Assembly (NCBI GenBank): GCA_012274445.1
Contig: JAAROD010000080.1
Coordinates: forward strand, 2,418,001-2,482,000
Direction of reading: 5' to 3'
Origin: Sclerotiophoma versabilis
Lineage: Eukaryota; Ascomycota; Dothideomycetes; Pleosporales; Didymellaceae
Length of the DNA stretch: 64,000 nt
Shown: positions 10,606-20,870 of the stretch, one piece after another
How positions within the stretch are numbered: the first letter of the stretch is position 1
How the letters are laid out: the number at the start of each line of letters is the position of its first letter
Position numbers and translations under genes: made by a program
Notes under the pieces: model-generated
The model's input: the letters and a program-made list of their open reading frames with translations, nothing else
Database searches by the model: none
What the model was told of the DNA's origin: nothing

Positions 10606-11940
10606 CTATGCGCCGAGGCTGGGGAAGGCGCTGGAGTCACCGACGTTGGGGGCGTTGCCACGGCCGCCGCGGGGGCCAGCAGCGCCGCGGGCTTCGCCAC
10701 GGCCACGTCCACCACGGCCACGGCCCTCGCCGCCACGGAAAGAACCACGGCCCTCGCCGCGGCCACGGCCGCCGCGGTCGCCACGACCACGGGAACCACC
10801 CTCACGAGGAGGGGGAGCGAGCATGCGCTCGCTGTCGAGCTCGACGTGAACCTTCTCCTTGCGCTGGCGCTCACGCTTGGCCTTACCACCGGAACCGGCG
10901 AAGAAGTCCTCCTCCTCACGCTTGACTTGGGTACCCTCGGGGAAGTTCTGGGAGCTGCCCTCGTTGGGCTTGCGAAGGTTCTGCTCGCCAAGCTTCAGCT
11001 TCTTCTCAGCCAACTCGGCGAGGTAGGCGAGGTAGGACTTGGAGTTGTCCTCGGGCTCAGGCTCAGCGGCCTCAGCCTCGGCATCCTCCTTGATGGCCTC
11101 CTTCTCCTCCTTCTGGGCGATGGCCTCACCAGCCTGCTCGTCGGCAAGCTCGGCTTCGCCAGTCTCGGCGCCCCAGCCGTGAGCAGCCTGCTTGTCGTGC
11201 TCGCTATTAGGTGTTAGAAGTGCAATTGTCTTCTTCGAGTCATGTTTCATACCTAAGGCCAGTCCTGCTGTGACGGTCGCCCTCTTGGCGGGCGAGACCA
11301 CCACGGCCTCCACGGGCACCACCGCGGGAACCACGGCCGCGACCACCACGGCCGCCACGCTGCTGCTCAGGCTCTGCGCACAATCAGTATGTGCTGATGG
11401 AATTGGATCCTACTTGTACTCACCGCCAGAACCACGTGCGCGGTTGCTGTTGGCGCCGACACCGCGATCCCTAAAAGCTGCATGCCATCAGTCCGAGTTC
11501 ACAAGCCAACATCCTCTGCACCCGTTGTGCCTCCTGCTGGATGATATGTGCCCTTCACGTACCGTTGTCGTTGGCGTTGTTGCTCTGCTTGGCGCGGCTC
11601 TGGTTGCCCAGGCGCTCAGCGGGGGGAGCGACCTTGACGTCGGAACCGTCGCGCTTGCCGTGCCTGGGGGCGGGCTTGTCGATGGCCTTTGTCGGTGGCT
11701 CAGCTGGCCTGTTGGGGTCGAGCTCCGGGTCGTTGCCTGCGGGGTCATGAGCGAGTTTTCGCAAGCGGTGAACTTCGAATCAGCATACCCAGCAACTCGT
11801 ACATGTTCTGTGGTCATTGTTAGTTATTGACTCTGTGTGTGCATAGCTTCAAGCGTCCCATTGAGACCTGCACGGCGGCGCGGGGTTGCAGCGGACGTTT
11901 GAGTGAGGTGTGAGCTTACCTTGGAAGCAATTGTCGTCAT
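10606..11940 (-). CDS. stm1: Stm1-like ribosome-associated factor (HABP4/PAI-RBP1 family)
   Basis: Six exons on the minus strand: 11920-11940, 11789-11807, 11559-11736, 11424-11470, 11253-11373 and 10606-11203, giving 327 residues with phase kept throughout. The first exons spell MTTIASKNMYELLGNDPELD, matching the Stm1 N-terminal signature (NLFELLGNDPE). The middle is RGG-rich (QQRGGRGGRGRGSRGG) and is followed by DRHSRTGL..HGWG, as in the hyaluronan/mRNA-binding family. The C-terminus is again Arg/Gly-rich (RGRGGRGRGEARG). Stm1 and SERBP1 occupy the mRNA channel of idle 80S ribosomes and preserve them during nutrient stress; this role is inferred from family membership. Exons of 21 and 19 nt are unusually small. 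The gene is GC-rich and intron-dense compared with its neighbours. Confidence 0.88.
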
Positions 11941-12925
11941 CTTGATGGTTTAGAGCGCCTTGTGCGCTTTGCCCTCCTAGATGCGCAATCTGCTGGGGTG
12001 AAAAGAAAAATGCGAGAGCTGGCCCTACGGTACTAGGGACTGGACTCTCGGTGGTGGCTCTCAAACGAGGTGTTGACGCTGGTGGAAGCACGCTTGCAGA
12101 CCAGGCAAGGGAAATTCGTGTGGGTTGCTTCGCTTAGTCAATTCCCAGGTGGGGCACGGGCCACGACAGCCACTGGGAAGAGCGCATGACGCTGCAATTA
12201 CTTGGGCATGCAGCATATCTATTGTAATTCTAAACTACTTCTGTTTCTCCTTGCGAGGTGCATTGGCAGGTTGGGTGATGCCTGTGCTGTGTCAGACGTC
12301 GCTGCTCAGCGTTTTGGCACCGTTCGCTTAACCCAGGCAGCTCGGACTCGAGCCAACGTCATCCCGAGGTTCACGGTGGTGAGCAGTGTGTTTGTTGCGC
12401 CCTTGCCTGGACGTTGAGCATTGGCTTTGGTATTGATGTATTTACAAGGCAACAGTCGGTCTCCAAATCGAATGACCGACTGCGCCGTAGAAGGGTCTTG
12501 CTCAATCCCTTCTAGCCAGTTCGGTCATGATTGCTTCGAACAGAGAACCGCGAACAGCTGATCCAGCCTGAACACACCCGTGTGATGCTCCTCCCAACTC
12601 GCGAGGAAGAGCTACCCAAACAGCTCAATTCCTTGTCAAAAGTGCTGCTATGATCATACAGCTGAAATATCTATGAACCCTCCAGAAAAACAATAATGCA
12701 CCTGCATGTGATGGAGACAAAAACTTTTGAGAATGGTGCCAGGTCTATGGCCACCGGTTGCCGTTATTTAAGGAACGCCGTTATGCTGCCTGACGATGTC
12801 GAAGCCAGTCGTGACGCCCGCTAAAGAACACATTAAAAACGTATCAGTTGGTAAGGTCCAGGATGTTGAAGGTAGGTGTCCTATGTGCCCGCCTCTTCAC
12901 CTAATCATATCTATCCTTGCGTCGA
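11941..12925. other. Intergenic region, Stm1 upstream and bZIP downstream DNA
   Basis: About 985 bp between two minus-strand genes. It should contain the promoter and 5' UTR of the Stm1-like gene near 11941 and the 3' UTR of the bZIP gene near 12925. Short open frames show no recognisable protein character. Confidence 0.45.
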
Positions 12926-13481
12926 TCATCTCGATTCGTACATGGTTGGGAAGTGCATGCTAGCAGACAGCCCAAATGGATCTGCATCCAGCATTGGATC
13001 GTAGGGGTCGAAGAGGTGGTTCATGTTGTTAAATTGCTGATTGCCATCGGTTGGTGCCAGCGTCGCTGGGCTTGCGAATGGTGGGTTCTGCGCAGGAGGC
13101 ATCGGAGGAGGCATGCTATTCGCGGGCGGGAAGTTGTGGTGAGGGAAGGGGCCGGGGCCGGCCGACTGATCGCTCGGTTCTTCGTGCTCGTAGTTGTCGG
13201 CTTGCTCGTCATACTCCTGCTCTACACGCCAATCAGCCTAGGATTACAAAGTCCTATACCTAAGTAAGGAAAGATAGGGGTCAGCTTGCCTAATTGATTC
13301 ATGTGATCCGAGTACTGGGTCTGGTAGAAGGAGGAGGGACCACTGCCCTGGGTTGTGCCATTTGCATTGGGACCAACAGTGGATGCGCCCTGGATGCCAT
13401 TTGCAGGCGCCTGGTTTGTGATTGGCCTTTGTGGGCCTGTCATCATAGGGTTGAAGTTGGATCTAGGGGGCTGTGGCCGCA

Positions 13482-13513
<32 letters not shown>

Positions 13514-14402
13514 TGAGGTGGGATGGGTCCAAAGTTGGGAGACACAGAGTGACCTTGAGGCATGAAATTGGGCGAGCGAGTAGCTGACTGGGCAGGCGAG
13601 GACAAATGGGAACCCGGAGTAGGCTGCGACAGTGGTGAACGTTGAATGGGACCATCCGGCTGTATCATAGGCAAGCCATTGGTGCCATCGGCCTTTGGTG
13701 GTCCCTGCAACGATCGCCTCTGTTGCTGTCTATTCAAGATGGCACGTTGCTGGAGAGGTGGCTGGTTCGGAGACGCATGTGCAGAAGCCGCAGGCCTCGT
13801 GGGCCCTAGGTTCGGACTGCCAGTCTTCGCGCGCAGCTCAGCCTGGACGTCAATGCCTGATGGAGCATGGGTTAGCGTACGTCGGCATTGGCCTGTCTGA
13901 TAAGTAATTGGTACCTTTCTCCAATAAGACTCTCTCCAGTAGAGAGTTCTTATACCGGAGCATAAGACATTCGTCGGCGGCGTTGCGGTGACTGTTCTGC
14001 AAGTTCTGCAGCGTCTCTTCATGATGCTTGATCGTGCTCTCTAGCTGCTTGATATACTCGGTCCGTCGCTCGCGAAAGGCAGCCTGTGCCTGCCTATTGC
14101 GCTGCTTGCGCTCTTCCGAGGTGGCATAGATCTTACGACGCTTAGTTAGTCCAATTCGTGACATGTCAAATGGTTGCGCGATTGCGGCGCTCATGATAGG
14201 CAAGATAGTGCGATTATGGATTTACGGAGAGGCTCACGGGTTTGCGACCGCCTTTGCGCTTCTGTTGCTGCGGGTTTTCCTGGGTATATGTCTCCGCCTG
14301 GCCCGGCTCGGGTGAATCTTCGATAGAGGAAGTCGAGCCCTCGCGCGGGTCCTCTGCTTTGCCCACAGCAGCCGTCATAGCTGTTACGCTATTATCTCCC
14401 AT
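12926..14402 (-). CDS. bZIP transcription factor of the Yap/AP-1 type
   Basis: Exons (minus strand): 14238-14402, 13915-14131, 13290-13856 and 12926-13221, 414 residues. The ATG at 14402 (MGDNSV) is the first in frame. The basic region sits across intron 1: GGRKP joined to IYATSEERKQRNRQAQAAFRERR. It has the N-x-x-A-Q-x-x-F-R pattern of the Yap1/Pap1 class and is followed by a leucine-zipper-like heptad stretch (YIKQLESTIKHHEETL). The remaining two-thirds is low complexity, rich in Pro, Gln, Ser and Asn, with an 11-residue Gln run, as in activation domains. Intron 1 has two possible acceptors 9 nt apart; I prefer the one giving KPIYATS because it lies about 15 nt from the CTAAC branch site. 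Intron 3 (13222-13289) begins with GC rather than GT. The target pathway is unknown. Confidence 0.85.
13483..13515 (-). repeat. CAG/CAA trinucleotide run coding poly-Gln
   Basis: Eleven consecutive CTG/TTG triplets on the plus strand read as an 11-residue glutamine tract in the bZIP protein. One interruption (CAA) is near the 5' end of the plus-strand run's last third. Such tracts often vary in length between strains. Confidence 0.9.
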
Positions 14403-16559
14403 CTGCGTCCACCGTACCCCTCCGATCTGATAGAGGGGCACAGGAGCGCCAAGAAGTGAGATAGACGCGACAGCAAACAGGCGTTAAGGTGCGGCAGGAG
14501 GCTCTGTACCGGCTAAGCGCGCGCTGGGGTAGACAGCCGCAGTACCGGGTCGAGTAGCGATTGCGTTTGTTTGGGGGTTTGATAATGTCTGATAAGAGTC
14601 CAAGGAGTCGAGCGATGTGTGTGGCCGTGCAGAAGTTGTGAGGTAAGCTCTTGGGTAATGAAAACGAAAGAGGGCCAGCGGAGGGGCGGAGGTGCTGGAC
14701 TTCAAAAGGCGCGGGCGGACCACATTCAGTTCACGGTGCCGAGCGCAGCTTCGGTGTGCTTGAAGATTCCTCTGCAGAGGACAGCGAATTGCAACCGAGC
14801 GTCCGCTCTTGGGCGCCTGCCCTTGATTCTGGCCAAGGCGTGCGGAGATGCGGTTGGCGGACCAGCTCAGAATTTTCTTCGCGGGGTGTGCACTGCATCA
14901 CTGCTGCGCTCGATAAACCGAGAAACAGTGCATCGTGGAGGAGCCGTACAAGGCAGGGACTGCCGATAGGGACGCCAATGCTGCATGCAGCGTAGCTGAG
15001 GACTAGCTCCCGCGCCACCAGGCAGAGTTTGTAGAGCATCTCCGGCATCTCCATGGTGGCAGCGCGCGCCTCATCTTTATCAACTCTGTCTGCTCCCATG
15101 GACGTTGCGGAAGTTTGAGCGGTGCCATTGCGCACTTGATGCATCGTTCATGAACTTCTTGCGTCCGTCTACGACAATGCGCTGTCAAAGCCGAGGAATA
15201 GCCACGAACGGAAGAACAACCTCGGGCGGCCCTGCTCCCTGCACCAGGGCCACGCGCTGTGAGACGCGGAAGACTCACCATGAAGTCACTGCGCGCTGAC
15301 ACGCGTCGTAAGGCTGACGATGCAGCAATCCTGACCTGACGTTGGTGCCGGAGGCATCTCAGCACCATGCTTGAGACGATCATTCCAACAAGCAACTCAC
15401 CCTCCCACCAGTGAGGCTTGTATGCGCGAGCGCTGGACAAGACTCTGGTCAACAAACCTACAAAATATCATGCACGAACACCGAAGACGCCGCAGACACC
15501 GCAGGGGCTGATCACGAGGAAGAGCTTGGCCTGCACCCCGCCTTGAACGGCGCCAGCACGCGCCGGCCTCTGATTCGCGAGCACCCATAGGGCAGTCTAT
15601 CCGATACGTTGGCCGCTGAAAATTCGCACTTTGGAACCACTCTTTGCAAGTCTGTCGCCTTGGAAGACGAGCTGTGCTGCTACCCCAATCTGGCAGCCAA
15701 AGGTCATGCGCTGCATCTGCTGAGAACAGGTGACCTTGACACGGTCCACAGCTCGCGAGTCGAGACTCGTACGAGACTACTGGTCCCACGTCCAACGTGC
15801 CCGCCAGTGCATCGTGATATTGACGGGCCGATTCTGTGTCGACAAAGTTCGTTGCGCTGCCTGGCGGTGAATTGGACGGGTAAGTTTGGCGGGAGGCAAT
15901 GCAGCAGGTTCATTCCTGTGTCAAGACAGACGAAAGGGTAAGTGCAGCAGGAGGTGCTTGCAAGTTTGTCAGCATGTGTCTGAAGGCCAATCGAAGGTTT
16001 GGGTGAAGAATGGTGAGATGCATATCTCGTGAGGAGACAGAAAGTGGTCGCTCCCGCCTGGCTGATGTGGACAAGTAAACACAACGTAGCCACGAGTAAT
16101 CGCAGCATACACAGCTTGTGTCGATACACAGCATAGGATGGTGAATGCGTTCTTCATATCTATGTCTGGTATTTCTGGCTCATTGGAGCGGGTCCCCTTC
16201 AACGCCTCCTTCCTGCTCATGCTGCATGTGCCGTACGCGTATCGACTTCCAAGTCTGTTGACATTCCTTGACGTTCCTTGACCGCACTTGCCTACACCTC
16301 TGAGGACATGACATTCTACGTTTTGCGATGCTACGTATCGCCGCCATGCACACCTCAGGCGATTCACATCACCCACCTCCAGGATATCGAGCATTGACAT
16401 AGCTCATATGACTTTTCTCCTGTTCTCAGCAGTAACGGATAGCGCATCCATCACTCGGCCAACATTAACCACCAATCGCCAGCTTCCTAATCCGTCATTT
16501 ACGATATCTCCACGCGTAATCACAGCATACGACACCGCGCAGCAATTGGGCGGGCTGTG
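14403..16559. other. Intergenic region between divergent genes (2.2 kb)
   Basis: Upstream DNA of both the bZIP gene (minus) and the arrestin-domain gene (plus). Many short frames are open on both strands, but none has recognisable motifs or convincing splice partners. I see no RNA gene or repeat. Confidence 0.45.
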
Positions 16560-19337
16560 ATGACATTGGCTGAGCTTGCTGGTCGGCTGTTGAAGGGGTC
16601 AGGTCACTCGCAGTCACAGCCAGGTGCAGGTCCCTACTCGGAGACTCGACCTTACTTGGAGCGAGTAAGCGGACCACCATTCGCAGCCTTGCCTGAACTA
16701 GAGAGCAGTCGAGTCACCGGCAGTGGAGGCATGGTCAGAAACTCTGTTGGAGAACCCAGAGCTCCCACTCTTCAAGCGCCCTCGTGTGCAAAAGCCCGTC
16801 CTCTATCCGATATTAGAGAGCTTACTGAGCCAAGCCTGGCGGATACAATACCGCGAAGACTTCTCTCAGACAGCAACCTGCCTCGAAACACGTCGCGGCC
16901 GGACGTGTCACGAAAGGCCTCTGCCACATCAAAGCGTCGTCCGAGCACTGATACTCGATATGGCGAAAACCGAGAACCAGGTAGAAAGAACAGCATCGAG
17001 AGTAACGGCGGCAGATCTGTGTACCGAGGGCAGTCCTCTAGAACGCCATCACCACCAAGTCCTGCGGACAATAACAGCATTTCCAGCATCTACAGTATAC
17101 CACCTGGCAGTGTCCCACCTCGTTCATCCTCACGTACACGTGCGCGCAGCGCTTCTCGAACTCGACAAGCTCCCGCGGCACTGCCTTCATCGAAAGCCCA
17201 ACGACTACCTGCGACTACTGCAGCGCAAACACTGCCTACACTACCGCAGCCTCCACCGAGAGTTGCTGAGCACACGATACCTAGACATGGTCAATCTTTA
17301 TCACCTTTACGCCATGTTGCTACACGAATAGATCCTATATCGCATGACAACAACCGACACATAGCTTCCAGAACATTCGTCCGCGATCCATTTCCAAAAG
17401 AACTTCTTGAGTTTCCCACACATCGTCATCCTCGCATCGAGCTTGGATTAGACCTATCGGCCAGCATATTCGTGGGCGGAGGGTCAATTGAGGGCACCGT
17501 CCAGATCAATATTGATGACGCTGAGCGAATACGTCATAGAAGGACCCTGGACATTGCCCGAATATCCATCGACCTTCTAGGCATAGAAGAAATGAGTGGG
17601 AACAGGAGATGCGTCTTCCTAAATCTCGCTACGGAACTAATTGACGAAGACCACCCACCACCTCAACACATGGTGTATGATCAGACGCCAATCGGTTCCA
17701 ACGATCTTTTCTGGCACCTGATGCCCTCTGTCACAACCTTACCTTTCAATCTAAGCCTACCGCTCAACGTCGGACCACCCCCTTTTCATTCCAAAAATGC
17801 CCGCATTCGATATGCGCTTTGCGCATCGCTACTTGTTCGAGACCACGGCAAGCAGTATATTGTCAGGACATCAGACGATGTCACTGTTCTTTCAGTATAT
17901 GATCGTAAGTACACTATAATTTACCATGAATGGGGACACTGACGACCAGACAGCCGAGAAAGCTCTCATGTCCCTTCCCAGCCCTCTTACTGCCTCAGAC
18001 GAATGGATCAAATCCCGTGACACTACCCTTGATATTGTTCGAGTAACCGCAGGTCTCCATAGACAAGTTTGGGTCAGCGGAACCAGCATCTACGTTGACG
18101 TACACATCGTAAACAAAAGCCGCAAGTTCATCAGGAAGATCGAACTCCAGCTCGAGCGGGACATACTATGTTACAAACACGTTTGTTTGGGAGCAGTTCT
18201 GATCATCATCGCTCTGTGCTGATGCAATCTGTTTTTAGGCCGCTGCATCGACCATGGAAAAGTCTGCTGGTCAAGCGCGTATTTTCGATAACAACGAACG
18301 TTCAATCCTCAGCAAGAGTACAGTCAAGCAGGGCGCCGCCGGATGGCACGGAGTACCCTCCCACCAGGCTTACATCCGCACCTACGATCTGGAAGTGCCT
18401 CGCGGACATGCTACAGTCAAGTGTGGTATGCAGAGGCTCTTGAACTCATGGAGAAGAAACTGATGAGCTAGGCAAATATTTCGAAGTACGATACTTCGTA
18501 AACATTATCGTCGGCAGCGCTCATACGTCAGTCGTCTTCTCTGTCCACCCCGCTCTACACATGCTGACTCTGTTTAGTAAGCTGGTCACCGTTCAGTTGC
18601 CGATTGTACTTATCCATATGGTGAATACGTCGAAAGTTCCAAGCCCATGTTGTATAGCTAACAGCCATCAGAACTCTCTTGACGTCGTGCCGAACTCGGT
18701 TGCCCAGGTGGCTATGGCCATCGAGGAAAAGCGCACCGCATATACCTATCAACGCGGCCACTCTCCGTCTCGACTTGGGCACAAGCGTTCGCAGTCTGTT
18801 CAGGGCCGTGCTTTTGCTGCGTCGCGGATGCAATCACTGAACCAGATGCGAGCCCAAGTCGAAGACCTGCAGGAGCTTGGCGAAATACTTGATCACAGCC
18901 CTCGCAAGTATGCTATTCGTCGCATGAACTCGAACTGGGACTATCATACACCACCGTCCAACCGTAAGGGCAGGGTCGTTGACGATGGTGCAGCGGCGGA
19001 GCTGCAGGACCGGTTGCGCAGAGTTCGATCGAATGAGACGATGGGGTCGAAACAACACACTTTGAATCAAGGCAACTCATCAAGATCAAAACGTGCCGAG
19101 TCCGCACTTGGGTTCAGGGAGGCAGAAGTTCGGGATGATATGGAGCTCGCTGGATTAGGCATATCTGGTGAAGCACCTTTCCGACAGCGGTTGGAGAGGA
19201 GCCGTTCACGCCAGTACCAGTTTGTCAAAAAGAACAGTGTTGAGAGGTGGAAAGGCGTGGCCTCTTCAGGGGTAGGATGGCTGAAGGGCAACAACGGTGG
19301 CAGTAAGGATGAACGAGAGCGTGAGGACTGGGTCTAA
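16560..19337 (+). CDS. Arrestin-domain protein (alpha-arrestin type adaptor)
   Basis: Six exons: 16560-17904, 17954-18180, 18239-18425, 18472-18526, 18578-18620 and 18672-19337, 840 residues. Start is the ATG at 16560. The first 270 residues are Ser/Arg/Pro-rich and look disordered. An arrestin N-like beta-sandwich begins near LELGLDLSASIFVGGGSIEG. The arrestin C-like part runs through exons 2-6, with VEVPRGHATVK-type strands, FVNIIVGS and LPIVLIHMNSLDVVPNS. The C-terminal tail is basic and Ser-rich (SPSRLGHKRSQS). Fungal alpha-arrestins bind plasma-membrane transporters and recruit ubiquitin ligases for endocytosis or signalling; that role is by family only, and I did not see a clear PPxY motif. 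The last intron (18621-18671) is 51 bp, in frame and stop-free, so its retention would add 17 residues. Confidence 0.82.
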
Positions 19338-20526
19338 AATACTTGAACGTGTCCTACTTGAACCGTTTCCTACTCTTGTGGATACTGTACGTTGATCGTT
19401 CTGGGTCAGAGGATCTAGAAAACATCGGACGCTACTATTGTTAATTCAGAGCTATTTCTCAACGTTACATCTATGTTTCTTAGTTCCCACGTACAATTGT
19501 ACAAGTTGACGACGCAAAGCCGGGTGTCTGTCTATAGGACCGAGAAGTCACATGACTCAAAGGCGTCCAACCCCGTCATTTCACTCACCTTCCTCGATCC
19601 AGCGTTATGATTGCGGAGTTCATCGTCTATCGCCAGCCTCGTCAATTAACATCCCTGTTTGGATACAAAGATAGTATTGATGGTTGCATCATGTCAGCGC
19701 GCGTTGATGACGCACTAGAATCAACAAACGCGTTCGGCGAACTTGAGATTGCTGGCAACAAACAAAGGGCCACGAACCCTAACACGCTGGCATGTTCCCG
19801 GAACAATACCCGACATTTGTGATTGCAGGAAGCATCGTACTAAAACGCTTGGTGTTCAGGCCCTTGCTCGCTCGTCAATACGTTTCGCTGGTCTGCAATG
19901 CAAGGCTGGGCTTGCGGTTTGGTTTGCAAGGGGTGGGGAGTGCGTGTCAGGAAAAAACAAAGCAGCTGGGTAGAGTCGAAGTGTTTGTGGTATGGGGTAG
20001 CAAACAAAGAAAGTGCTGCGAACCCATCCGTAGCCTGCAAGACTCGTCTGGACAACAAATAAACTCTGCTCCAGTTGTCAGCTGTGAACCGTCGACCGTC
20101 GACTCGCCGCACTTGTCGAAATGCACTATCGCCTCACACACGTGACTGGTCATCAGCGACGCGCACGGATGTGTATTACGAGAGCAATTTCGGGCGCAAT
20201 TGCAGCTCGACGTCTGCGGCTCTGTGATTATCTTATCCCTATCGATAGCTCACCGCGTTCGACAGCGCGCGACAGTTGACGTTGTCTCATCTCGTCTTCT
20301 GCAGACTGCTCATACTGCGTTTTTGCGTTCGACGCCAATCGGTCGCGTCACTGAAAACAAACACCGGCACACGTCCCAGTGCGTAAGAGCCACCGCGACC
20401 GCGGCCCACTTACCAACCCCATCACTTGCGAACGCACCGACGCCGCCTGCCACTTTGCGCCAACTTCAATAACTCTCGACACACGCATCGCGCACTTGTG
20501 GAAGGAAGCGGATACTGACACTAGAG
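19338..20526. other. Intergenic region upstream of the forkhead gene
   Basis: About 1.2 kb holding the arrestin-gene 3' UTR and the forkhead promoter and probable leader. One TGACTCA site is at 19553-19559. No coding feature is recognised. Confidence 0.4.
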
Positions 20527-20852
20527 GTAAGCATGCTTCCTTGGTTGCGGTGGAGGGGCATCGACGTCAAGGACTCGTGCCTTGGCTGCTGGGAGTCGAG
20601 CTGGCGCAACCCATCCAGAATGCGCTCAATATGTTCGTAGGCATGCGCCGCAGGATAGTAGGAGTCGCATTGCCTGTGTAATATTGCGACGGCCTCTGGT
20701 TGGTAGCGACCACCGGCGATATAGGACCCTCAGCAACGGCGACTGGTCGACTCTGGTTCGGTTGGACCCTACCTACCACAGTTGCTAGCATGGCAACAAA
20801 CAGCAAGCCTTGATAAACACCCTGGACACTTGCTAACTTTCATGCTCTTCAG
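20527..20852 (+). other. Probable 5' UTR intron of the forkhead gene
   Basis: A GTAAGC donor at 20527 pairs with a GCTAAC branch-like site and a CTCTTCAG acceptor ending at 20852, 18 nt before the start codon. An intron here would remove several upstream ATGs from the leader. It is predicted from splice motifs only. Confidence 0.45.
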
Positions 20853-20870
20853 CGCCCGCGCCTATGCAAG

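Noticed and set aside
10540..11217. Long plus-strand frame rich in Ala/Thr/Leu opposite the Stm1-like gene
   Set aside because: It is the complement of GC-rich Arg/Gly-coding sequence; no domain, and the minus strand has a complete spliced gene.
14403..16559. Possible genes in the 2.2-kb bZIP-arrestin gap
   Set aside because: Several 100-140-codon frames are open on both strands, but none has motifs, consistent splice partners or protein-like composition.
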